From positions 1-11,397 of the forward strand of contig CAMLYR010000043.1 of NCBI GenBank assembly GCA_946491915.1: DNA of 11,397 nt, in the 5' to 3' direction. Shown piece by piece: positions 6,230-11,397 of this stretch. The translations under genes were made by a program, and so were the position numbers. The notes under the pieces are model-generated. The model saw only the letters and a list, made by a program, of their open reading frames with translations, ran no database searches and had not been told where the DNA came from. The stretch is from an uncultured Clostridium sp. (GTDB taxonomy: Bacteria > Bacillota_A > Clostridia > TANB77 > CAG-508). Each line of letters opens with the position of its first letter. Positions within the stretch are counted from its first letter, which is position 1.

Positions 6230-6289
6230 AAATGAAGTGAATCCAATTTATTAGACAAAAAAGTTTAATAAATTGGATTTACTTCATTT
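6230..6289. terminator. Very long hairpin between convergent genes
   Basis: The arms 6230-6256 and 6263-6289 pair over 27 consecutive positions with only two G-T pairs, around a loop of six A residues. The hairpin lies between the end of the LysR gene (6203) and the end of the exonuclease gene (6298), so it can block transcription from either side. A proper T-tract is absent on both sides (only TTTTT further out on the minus strand), so it is not a textbook terminator. It is longer than most terminator stems and could also be a small palindromic element. Confidence 0.6.
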
Positions 6290-6297
6290 GATTACCT

Positions 6298-6861
6298 TTA
6301 TATCATTTCACTCAATTTTATATATACTTGGTTAGTTAATACACAATCATTTAATGCTCTATGTTCATTTCTTTGAGTTAGATGAAAATAGGTAATTAAA
6401 TCATCTAATTTATGATGTTTCAAATTTGGAAGTACTTTTCTTGCTATTCTTAAAGTATCTACATAATCATTTGATAAATATGTATCTAAATGTTCTTCCA
6501 TATTATCATAAAGAAAATTAATATCAAAATTAACATTATGTCCAACAATGATGTCATTCCCTAAAAATACTTTGAAGCTTTGTAAAACATCCTCTAATTC
6601 TTTTCCTTCTTTCAACATCATCTCATTGGTAATCCCTGTTAAATTTGTTGTAAAATATCCAAGTTCCTCATTGGTTCTAATAAGTTCAGAAAAATAATCT
6701 ATCTCTTCTTTATTTCTAACTTTAATAGCACTAATTTCAAGAATCTCACCATGAAAAGAATCCAAACTTGTTGTTTCTATATCTACTACTGTATAATCTC
6801 CTACATCTTCGATTAAACTATGTCCTTTATGTATTCTATAATTTTTATTAAAATTTCTCAT
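6298..6861 (-). CDS. DEDDh 3'-5' exonuclease (PolC/DnaQ-like)
   Basis: A 187-residue stand-alone exonuclease with the full DEDDh set. Exo I is VVDIETTSL (25-33, D27 and E29), Exo II is VGHNVNFDINFL (106-117, D113), and Exo III is HRALNDC (167-173, H167 and D172). Two metal ions bound by these acids remove nucleotides from the 3' end of DNA or RNA. The domain is closest in pattern to the proofreading exonuclease of the Gram-positive PolC polymerase and the epsilon subunit, but it has no polymerase or BRCT part. The role may be repair or RNA turnover. It is apparently monocistronic. The AAAGGA site is 12 bases from the ATG, which is rather far. Confidence 0.93.
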   Translation of the reverse strand: MRNFNKNYRIHKGHSLIEDVGDYTVVDIETTSLDSFHGEILEISAIKVRNKEEIDYFSELIRTNEELGYFTTNLTGITNEMMLKEGKELEDVLQSFKVFLGNDIIVGHNVNFDINFLYDNMEEHLDTYLSNDYVDTLRIARKVLPNLKHHKLDDLITYFHLTQRNEHRALNDCVLTNQVYIKLSEMI

Positions 6862-6910
6862 AACTTATTGTATTCCTTTCTCAAGATATAATTTGTCAAG
6901 ATACAAATCG

Positions 6911-6936
6911 GGTTGAAAAAAATTAAAAATTCAACC
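6911..6936 (-). terminator. Possible weak terminator after the esterase gene
   Basis: GGTTGAA (6911-6917) and TTCAACC (6930-6936) pair perfectly around an A/T-only loop, eight bases after the esterase stop on the minus strand. There is no clear T-tract after the stem (CGATTTG follows), so termination would be weak, and transcripts of the MmcQ-EVE/esterase pair may continue into the exonuclease gene. Confidence 0.4.
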
Positions 6937-6944
6937 TTTCATTT

Positions 6945-7640
6945 CTAGTCTAATATCCACTTTATCCCTTTTGCCATTCTCAAATCTGCTTCATGAAAAT
7001 GATTTCCCTCATTTTCTTCGTAAATGGTTTTTATTCCTTGAGAATGATATATGTTTTCTATTTCTTTTGTATGCTCTTCCACAGTTGCTAAGACTTGATT
7101 TCTAACTTTACTTTCTTTATTTCCTAATGAAAAATACATACTTTGAATTTTAGATTTCATTTCATTTTCCTTGATATACTCTACAAAATTTGGAAACCAA
7201 AAAGAACCTGAAGCAGATACAACTTTCTTAAATATGTCTGTTTTATATGTAGCATATACAGCAAATAAACCACCTAATGAATAGCCTGCAATGGCATAAT
7301 ATGTTATATTTTTTCGTAGATCCTTTTTTATGTAATCTTCTACCTTAGGTATAATTTCTGTTGTTAATTCCTCTATATATTCATCTGCTTTTCCTAAGCA
7401 ATCTTCATCATGTTGATTCAATTTTGGAGCAAACCATGGTGTCATCTCATGATTCCAGTCTAAATTAGATATGGAAACTAATATAAAATTAGGACAATGC
7501 AATTTTTCACATTTTTCAAAAACGGCTCTTCCTTCCTCTTTATTATAGGCATGTAATATGACAACTGGCAATCCTTTTATATCTGTTTTGGGATATTGTA
7601 TACTTACCTGTTTATGGTTGATGTTTAATTCTTTTATCAT
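6945..7640 (-). CDS. Alpha/beta hydrolase, putative esterase (Esterase D-like)
   Basis: A 231-residue soluble alpha/beta hydrolase. The nucleophile elbow is GYSLGG (119-124, Ser121). It is preceded by the strand NITYYAIA (111-118) and followed by ASGSFWFP (143-150), a pattern of the putative esterase/enterochelin esterase group. The C-terminal EGNHFHEAD (211-219) supplies the catalytic His, most likely H214. The acid is not certain. The substrate is unknown; an acyl ester is expected. Its ATG overlaps the TGA of the upstream MmcQ-EVE gene (ATGA, 7637-7640), so the two are translated from one mRNA and probably serve one process, though their known roles do not suggest which. Confidence 0.88.
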   Translation of the reverse strand: MIKELNINHKQVSIQYPKTDIKGLPVVILHAYNKEEGRAVFEKCEKLHCPNFILVSISNLDWNHEMTPWFAPKLNQHDEDCLGKADEYIEELTTEIIPKVEDYIKKDLRKNITYYAIAGYSLGGLFAVYATYKTDIFKKVVSASGSFWFPNFVEYIKENEMKSKIQSMYFSLGNKESKVRNQVLATVEEHTKEIENIYHSQGIKTIYEENEGNHFHEADLRMAKGIKWILD

Positions 7641-8662
7641 TTCTTATTTAACTCCTTACTTAATTGACCTGTAATACTTCTTGGTCCTCTAATAGCATTT
7701 ACGCCATATTTTTTTAATGTTTCAAATGGATATTCTTGTTTGTCATATCTTTTTAACAATTTTAATTTCATAATTTGTGTAATAGACAAATTTTCATCCT
7801 GATATGTATGGGGAATATTTGTTTCAATAGCCATACATTTAAATAAAATAGCAGAATATGGTTGTGCTACATATAAATAAACGGTATCCCCTTTTTGTAT
7901 ATGATTCGATTGTTTCCATGTAATGGTATCTGTGTCATCAAAAGCATGGACAACATCATAATATTTTGGATTTGCTGGAACAATCCATTCTCCTTTTACA
8001 TTTGATGCTTTATAACTAATATTAATTAATTGCATAATTTCTGTATCAGACAAGGTATCATCTAGTATGATACTTACCCAGCTTTTTTTAGTAAAATGAT
8101 AAGCTGGATAAATCCCTTTTTGTTTTAAATATGTTGGTACTTTATCATCTAACTTTACATTTATTATTTCAATTTCTCCTTTTTCTTTAGGAATAATCTT
8201 ACTCTTATCAATATTCATAATAATACCAAACCATTTTTCACTTCTTACATTTCTAAAAACGCCATGATTTGGAAACTTTTCCCATAAAAATTCAGGTTCT
8301 ACCTGATATGTTTCTTTTATCAATTTGGCTATTCGATTTGATTGTTCGTAAATAAAATATTCCTTTTCAAAACAATGATTTGCTATGTCTTTCAAAATCT
8401 TTATATATTCTTCTTTTACAGTATTTACAAATTCCCCTACAGAATCTTCTACACGAAAATTGGTATATTCTTCTTCTATATCCAAATCATACACTTTTCC
8501 TTGTATGTTTCCATTCAAATCTATATAAATATCTGCTCTAAATGTATCTTTCATAAAATTTTTGCTATAATGATATCTATCATTTTCTTTTATAAATCCA
8601 TAAGGTATTAATTTTTCTTTATTTAATTTCATCCTTTTAAAAATTTTTTCTTCTATATTCAA
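7637..8662 (-). CDS. MmcQ/YjbR-like protein with C-terminal EVE domain
   Basis: A protein of about 341 residues (counted from the TTG at 8662) with two parts. The first 220 residues match the clostridial MmcQ/YjbR-like group: an N-terminal extension with EEYTNFRVED (about 64-73), then the core FLWEKFPNHGVFRNVRSEKW (about 125-144), IYPAYHFTKKSWVSIILDD (184-202) and LSDTEIMQLINISYKA (204-219). From about 226 an EVE (PUA-like) domain follows: WIVPANPKYYDV, ITWKQSNHIQKGDTVYLYV and AILFKCMAIETNIP. YjbR is a double-wing DNA-binding-like fold, and EVE domains read modified bases in other systems. The joint function is unknown. A GTG at 8671 is also in frame but lies only one base from AAGGA; the TTG at 8662 has a normal ten-base spacing and gives MNIEEKIF, so it is preferred. 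The gene is coupled to the esterase by ATGA overlap. Confidence 0.85.
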   Translation of the reverse strand: MNIEEKIFKRMKLNKEKLIPYGFIKENDRYHYSKNFMKDTFRADIYIDLNGNIQGKVYDLDIEEEYTNFRVEDSVGEFVNTVKEEYIKILKDIANHCFEKEYFIYEQSNRIAKLIKETYQVEPEFLWEKFPNHGVFRNVRSEKWFGIIMNIDKSKIIPKEKGEIEIINVKLDDKVPTYLKQKGIYPAYHFTKKSWVSIILDDTLSDTEIMQLINISYKASNVKGEWIVPANPKYYDVVHAFDDTDTITWKQSNHIQKGDTVYLYVAQPYSAILFKCMAIETNIPHTYQDENLSITQIMKLKLLKRYDKQEYPFETLKKYGVNAIRGPRSITGQLSKELNKK

Positions 8663-8700
8663 TGCTAACACTTCCTTGAAAAATTATGATTTACAACATT

Positions 8701-8729
8701 ATATTAGCACAAATAGGAGCAACTCTCAA
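8701..8729 (-). promoter_or_regulatory. Promoter of the MmcQ-EVE/esterase pair
   Basis: On the minus strand TTGAGA (8729-8724), a 17-base spacer and TAATAT (8706-8701) with an extended -10 TG form a good sigma-A promoter, starting near 8694. That leaves a 30-base leader with AAGGA before the TTG start at 8662. The -35 lies in the loop region of a dyad at 8712-8745. Confidence 0.65.
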
Positions 8730-8745
8730 TAGAGGCACTCCTATT
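8712..8745. repeat. Two-level inverted repeat overlapping the MmcQ-EVE promoter
   Basis: AATAGGAG (8712-8719) pairs with CTCCTATT (8738-8745). Inside, CTCT (8723-8726) pairs with AGAG (8731-8734) around CAAT, with a 3x3 internal loop. It follows the RhuM-Doc stop at 8771, so it may terminate that transcript, but no T-tract follows. It also covers the -35 box and spacer of the promoter at 8701-8729, so an operator role is equally possible. Confidence 0.5.
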
Positions 8746-8770
8746 AAACATATCATCTATTTTATATTCT

Positions 8771-9715
8771 TTAATCAGTATTTAAAAAATTCATTACTAA
8801 ATCAATTAATACTTCTTTCTCTTTTGGATTAGATTCAGCTATAAGCAAAGTTAAGGCTGTTAATGTATTATTATCAATTGTTTGTTTTCCATCTTTATAT
8901 AAAATCCCGTAAAAGTTTAAAAAATATATAAATAATGTGGCTGCTATTCTTTTATTTCCATCAGCAAAGACATGGTTTTTAACTGTTAAATATAAGAAGT
9001 TTGCTGCTTTTTCTTCTATACTTATATATATGTCTTGTCCTGCAAAACTTTGATATATATTTCCAATAATAGATTCTAGTCCTTTATCTCTTTCTACCGC
9101 AAATAATGTACTTTCTTCATTAAATCTAAGTTTATTTATAATATCAATACAATCACGATATTGAATTCTTCTTTCATCTATATTTCCTTTGATTTTCTTA
9201 AGTGTTCTATGATCATAATCATCTAGTAAATCTAATGCTTTTGAATAGTCTCCAATGACTTTTAAGATTTCTTTTGCATCACTATTGTCTAATCTTTCTT
9301 CCATACGATTCGCTATATCAATTAATTTGATTGTTTTTTCTAGATATTCTAATCTTTTTTGATTTACTGCATATCCTTTTAACATGTAGTCTTTTAAAAT
9401 TTTTGTTGCCCATTTTCTGAAAATCACACCATTTTTAGATTTTACCCTATACCCCACGGATATAATTACATCTAAATTATATATTTTTGATTTTCTTCCT
9501 CCTGTACTTTTGTCGGAAATTCCGACAGAAGTTCTTTCTTCAAGTTCACCTTCTTTAAAAATATTACTAATATGTTCACTGATTGTTGCGTGTTTTACAT
9601 CAAATAATTCCTCCATTTGTGCTTGTGTAAGCCACACTGTTTCATCTTTCAAGTTTACTTCTAATTTTACTCCTTGGTTTTCAAATAAAATGATCTCATT
9701 TTTCTTTTCTTCCAT
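8771..9715 (-). CDS. RhuM family protein fused to a Doc/Fic-type domain
   Basis: A 314-residue two-domain protein. The N-terminal half (about 5-125) is the RhuM domain: TVWLTQAQMEELFDVKHATI (26-45), a helix-turn-helix-like segment; STGGRKSKIYNLDVIISVGY (70-89); and FRKWATKILKDYMLKGYAVN (99-118). RhuM was named from a Salmonella pathogenicity-island gene, and its function is not settled. The C-terminal half (about 200-314) is a Fic/Doc domain with the motif HVFADGNKR (248-256: H248, F250, D252, N254, K255, R256). This HxFxDxNKR form, without the second GR of AMP-transferring Fic enzymes, is that of Doc, a toxin that phosphorylates EF-Tu. The fusion suggests a DNA-binding module controlling a toxin-like enzyme. 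No separate antitoxin gene is adjacent. The ATG has AAAGGA upstream and the gene has its own strong promoter. Confidence 0.9.
   Translation of the reverse strand: MEEKKNEIILFENQGVKLEVNLKDETVWLTQAQMEELFDVKHATISEHISNIFKEGELEERTSVGISDKSTGGRKSKIYNLDVIISVGYRVKSKNGVIFRKWATKILKDYMLKGYAVNQKRLEYLEKTIKLIDIANRMEERLDNSDAKEILKVIGDYSKALDLLDDYDHRTLKKIKGNIDERRIQYRDCIDIINKLRFNEESTLFAVERDKGLESIIGNIYQSFAGQDIYISIEEKAANFLYLTVKNHVFADGNKRIAATLFIYFLNFYGILYKDGKQTIDNNTLTALTLLIAESNPKEKEVLIDLVMNFLNTD
9511..9527. repeat. 17-bp perfect palindrome inside the rhuM-like gene
   Basis: TGTCGGAA (9511-9518) and TTCCGACA (9520-9527) flank a single central A. It encodes part of the SVGISDKS segment of the RhuM domain (about residues 63-70). 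It is unusually GC-rich for this gene and contains CG twice. It may be only a codon coincidence, but it has the form of a protein-binding site within the gene. Confidence 0.5.
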
Positions 9716-9755
9716 AAAACCACATCCTTTATAAAATTCAGTTTATCCAGATGTT

Positions 9756-9777
9756 TTTGCTTACAAGTATTAGCAAA
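9756..9777. promoter_or_regulatory. Operator-like dyad in front of the RhuM-Doc gene
   Basis: TTTGCT (9756-9761) and AGCAAA (9772-9777) form a 6-bp dyad with a 10-bp spacer. A second small dyad, CAAAC-TGTT-GTTTG (9774-9787), abuts the -10 box. Both lie at or just after the expected transcription start (near 9782), where a bound protein would block initiation. The RhuM part of the gene product is a natural candidate for autoregulation. This is inferred from position only. Confidence 0.45.
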
Positions 9778-9788
9778 CTGTTGTTTGT

Positions 9789-9817
9789 ATTATATGATAT
9801 ATTTATGGCTTTGTCAA
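9789..9817 (-). promoter_or_regulatory. Perfect consensus promoter of the RhuM-Doc gene
   Basis: On the minus strand TTGACA (9817-9812), a 17-base spacer and TATAAT (9794-9789) match the sigma-A consensus at all positions. It starts transcription near 9782, about 67 bases before the ATG at 9715. The gene is thus transcribed independently of the mini-GNAT gene, which ends at 9854. Confidence 0.8.
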
Positions 9818-9853
9818 TCATTTTATTAAAATTTATTTAATTTTATTAATAAG

Positions 9854-10114
9854 TTAAGATTTTCCATATTTTTCAAGTATTTTCTTCGCATAAGAACATT
9901 CTGCAATAAGCTTTTTATTCTCTTTTTTTGCATTCTCTATAATACATTCTACCAACTTTCTTGCAATTCCTTGTCCTTGATATTCATTATTTACTTCTGT
10001 ATGTGTTATATTCCAATAGTCTTGGTTTTCTAAAAAATCACACTCTCCTATTGGAATTGTATTATCATATGCAACTGCTCTATTTTTCTCTTTTTCAAAT
10101 ATAATTTCAATCAT
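9854..10114 (-). CDS. Mini-GNAT acetyltransferase (YidJ/GNAT_acetyltr_2-like)
   Basis: An 86-residue protein of the short GNAT group (usually 85-100 residues). The acetyl-CoA loop is YQGQGIARKLVE (45-56), following the strand WNITHTEVN (34-42). The conserved C-terminal cysteine stretch is ECSYAKKILEKYG (72-84, C73), equivalent to the CPYVKKYFEKHP pattern of the family. The protein is too short for a normal acceptor-binding region, and the natural substrate is unknown. The ATG has a strong GAGGAGG site seven bases upstream. It stands alone between the RhuM-Doc promoter and the IS110 leader. Confidence 0.88.
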   Translation of the reverse strand: MIEIIFEKEKNRAVAYDNTIPIGECDFLENQDYWNITHTEVNNEYQGQGIARKLVECIIENAKKENKKLIAECSYAKKILEKYGKS

Positions 10115-10165
10115 GATATTCCTCCTCGTATAATATATTTAACAATCAATTTTATAACTTAAAAT

Positions 10166-10202
10166 TACATTAAATAAATGATTGTAAAGAAAATTTAATG
10201 TA
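10166..10202. repeat. 10-bp inverted repeat upstream of the IS110 element
   Basis: TACATTAAAT (10166-10175) and ATTTAATGTA (10193-10202) pair perfectly across 17 bases. The second arm overlaps the start of another dyad, ATGTAAAG (10198-10205) with CTTTACAT (10223-10230). Together they make a compact palindrome-rich zone just before the IS110 leader, where the element's left boundary must lie. Confidence 0.5.
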
Positions 10203-10234
10203 AAGTAGTAAAGGATTATTTGCTTTACATAACA

Positions 10235-10243
10235 TGATATAAT
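10235..10243 (+). promoter_or_regulatory. Extended -10 promoter for the IS110 leader transcript
   Basis: TGATATAAT (10235-10243) is a perfect extended -10 (TGn plus TATAAT). No good -35 lies 16-18 bases upstream (ATTATT or GATTAT only). Transcription would start near 10250 and cover the leader and transposase. In IS110 circles a -35 carried by the right end can be joined to the left-end -10 to make a stronger promoter; the lack of a -35 here fits that known pattern, but the right end is not visible. Confidence 0.6.
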
Positions 10244-10249
10244 GTGTTT

Positions 10250-10470
10250 GTATAAACTTAGTCATAGGTGTATTCTTTTCCTCCATGTTGCACCATTATT
10301 GGTGACTTCACTTGAAAGACTGTTTCCTTACTTTTAGTATTAACTTCAGACCCAGATGTTGTTCAAGTTTGAAGATACATTCGTAGCAGATGGCTTTAAT
10401 CTTCTTACTTAGTTCTGATTTGTGCGAGGTTGTTGATGTGCTGATTGCTAAGGATAATCCTTTACTAGTT
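10250..10470 (+). ncRNA. Candidate IS110 bridge RNA
   Basis: IS110-group elements encode a structured bridge RNA in the non-coding left end, with two internal loops that guide target and donor DNA recognition. The leader here has the right place, strand and size. Visible stems, in order, are: CACCA (10291-10295) with TGGTG (10300-10304); CTTCACTTGA (10306-10315) with 10363-10374 (ten pairs, a two-base TT bulge), enclosing a 47-base region that could hold the target-binding loop; and CTTAG (10408-10412) with CTAAG (10448-10452), enclosing a 35-base region that could hold the donor-binding loop. The ends are estimates from the -10 box and the last stem. No homologue was compared, so loop assignments are inference. 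Confidence 0.45.
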
Positions 10471-10502
10471 TATATATTAAGAATTGAAAGGTGGTGATTT
10501 AC

Positions 10503-11397
10503 TTGGATAAAGATAAACTTCAATCAACTCTTTTTGTCGGTATTGATGTTAGTTCTAGCACTAACTACGCTTTTGCTATGGATTTCTTTGGCACTAAATT
10601 TTTATCTTTTTCTTTTTCTAATAATCAGCCTGGTTCAAATGTTCTTGTCAACAATGTTTCTAATTGCCTTCGACAAAACAATTTCAAGTATGTCGTTTTT
10701 AATATGGAATCTACTTCTTTCTTCAGTTTCCATTTATGTTGCGTACTTGCTTCTTCTTTTGAGCTTGCTGAATTTAAACCTTTAGTGTATTGCTTAAATC
10801 CTAAAGTAATTGCTGCATACAGAGAATCTTTTGTCTGTCTTGATAAAACTGATCCTCTAGATGCTAAAGTTATTTGTGATTTTGCTCGTGTTGGTAAAAT
10901 TACTTCTAGTCCTTTTAATGCTTCTACTTTCTTGGCTTTACAACGTTTGACTAGGCAACGCCTTCACGTAGTTGAGTGTTTAACTAGAGAAAAACAATTT
11001 ATCTTGAATAATATTTTTCTCAAATTTAGCGAGCTTGCTGTTTTAGAAAAGTCTGAACACCCATTTTCAGATAAGTTCGGTGCTACGGCTGTTTCTGTTA
11101 TTACTGATTTCTATTCACCTGATGAGATAGCTAATATGCCTTTATCTGATTTGATTGAATACCTTAATTCTAAAGGTAAAAATCGTTTTACAGATACTGA
11201 AAATACTGCTAAACTTCTTCAAAAAGCTGCTCGTGATTCATACAGACTTGATAAAGCTCTATATGAACCTATTAATCTTGCTATCGCTACTTCTTTTAAT
11301 GCTATTTCTTTATATGAAAAACAATTAAAAGATTTAGACAAGGCAATATTAAAGACTGTTAAAGGTCTACATAGCAACGAATATGATTGTCTTCTTT
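10503..11397 (+). CDS. IS110 family transposase (DEDD recombinase), 3' end beyond the window
   Basis: The open frame runs from a TTG at 10503 to the window edge without a stop, giving 298 residues so far. The start is set by a near-perfect extended Shine-Dalgarno, AAAGGTGGTGATT (10487-10499); in-frame GTGs at 10491 and 10494 lie inside that site, and a TGA closes the frame at 10485. The RuvC-like catalytic domain shows GIDVSSST (13-20, D15), VVFNMEST (64-71, E69) and DKTDPLDAK (114-122, D117 and D120), the complete DEDD tetrad. A helical region rich in charged residues follows (about 145-290). The C-terminal Tnp domain with its catalytic serine, normally at about 300-400, is beyond the edge. 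The enzyme excises and inserts the element, guided by its bridge RNA. It appears intact as far as seen. Confidence 0.9.
   Translation, partial: MDKDKLQSTLFVGIDVSSSTNYAFAMDFFGTKFLSFSFSNNQPGSNVLVNNVSNCLRQNNFKYVVFNMESTSFFSFHLCCVLASSFELAEFKPLVYCLNPKVIAAYRESFVCLDKTDPLDAKVICDFARVGKITSSPFNASTFLALQRLTRQRLHVVECLTREKQFILNNIFLKFSELAVLEKSEHPFSDKFGATAVSVITDFYSPDEIANMPLSDLIEYLNSKGKNRFTDTENTAKLLQKAARDSYRLDKALYEPINLAIATSFNAISLYEKQLKDLDKAILKTVKGLHSNEYDCLL

Larger units (their letters stand above)
10206..11397 (+). mobile_element. IS110-family insertion sequence, 5' part (right end beyond the window)
   Basis: The element is identified by its DEDD transposase (from 10503) and the long non-coding leader before it. 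IS110 elements usually have no terminal inverted repeats and make little or no target duplication, so the left end cannot be fixed from one end alone. It lies somewhere between the mini-GNAT gene start (10114) and about 10238, and 10206 is a placeholder. Base composition changes across it: the leader and transposase use more G and C and favour GCT, CTT, TCT and GTT codons, unlike the ATA/TTA/AAA-rich neighbours. This fits recent transfer. The position of the leader 5' of the transposase marks the IS110 group rather than IS1111. Confidence 0.75.

Noticed and set aside
6881..6903. Direct repeat of TCAAGATA, 15 bases apart, upstream of the exonuclease gene
   Set aside because: Only eight bases are identical, the DNA is AT-rich, and no promoter or dyad is tied to it, so chance is likely.
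8342..8611. Plus-strand open frame opposite the MmcQ-EVE gene, rich in Phe, Ile and Tyr
   Set aside because: Composition is that of reversed lysine-rich coding sequence. There is no ribosome binding site, and the minus-strand gene is well supported.
9827..9845. TAAAATT/AATTTTA inverted repeat after the mini-GNAT gene, considered as a terminator
   Set aside because: The stem is seven pairs of only A and T with no clear T-tract on the minus strand, so it is too weak to call.
10534..10785. Plus-strand frame giving a very hydrophobic 83-residue protein inside the IS110 gene
   Set aside because: It is the +1 frame of the transposase. The hydrophobicity comes from reading GTT/CTT/TCT codons out of phase, and the transposase frame shows the full DEDD set.

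Overview
This AT-rich window reads as chromosomal DNA of a low-GC, probably anaerobic Bacillota (Clostridia or a related gut lineage). The support is strong AGGAGG-type ribosome binding sites, TTGACA/TATAAT promoters, A/T-ending codons, a DUF1836 regulator, a PolC-like proofreading exonuclease domain, and a small 4Fe-4S protein. TGA is used as a stop (at 7637-7639), so the code is the standard bacterial one. The species cannot be named from the sequence alone.

Layout. Positions 1-225 hold a divergent promoter region between a minus-strand gene that runs off the left edge and a DUF1836 regulator. Positions 744-3683 are a minus-strand run: cupin, NadD-like adenylyltransferase, NH3-dependent NAD synthetase, CsaA, GNAT acetyltransferase and, after a gap, a small 4Fe-4S protein. 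The pair nadD-like/nadE covers the last two steps of NAD+ synthesis (NaMN to NaAD to NAD+). The two genes are separated by an unusual GTCCC/GGGAC repeat block. Positions 3860-5084 hold a coupled pair (small helical protein and a YcjY-type alpha/beta hydrolase) transcribed away from a LysR regulator (5319-6203), a classic LysR arrangement. A very long hairpin separates the LysR gene from a convergent DEDDh exonuclease. Next comes a translationally coupled pair: an MmcQ/YjbR-EVE fusion protein overlapping an esterase by ATGA.

Accessory end. From about 8.7 kb the content looks mobile or defence-like. A RhuM-Doc/Fic fusion gene has its own perfect consensus promoter and an operator-like dyad. A mini-GNAT gene follows. 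The right edge holds the 5' part of an IS110-family insertion sequence. Its transposase starts at a TTG at 10503 and shows the DEDD catalytic residues D15, E69, D117 and D120. About 250 bases of less AT-rich, structured non-coding DNA precede it, in the place where the IS110 group encodes its bridge RNA. This leader, with an extended -10 promoter and paired stems, is the most interesting part of the window. The right end of the element, the C-terminal Tnp domain and the true left boundary are not visible.

No tRNA, rRNA or CRISPR array was seen.
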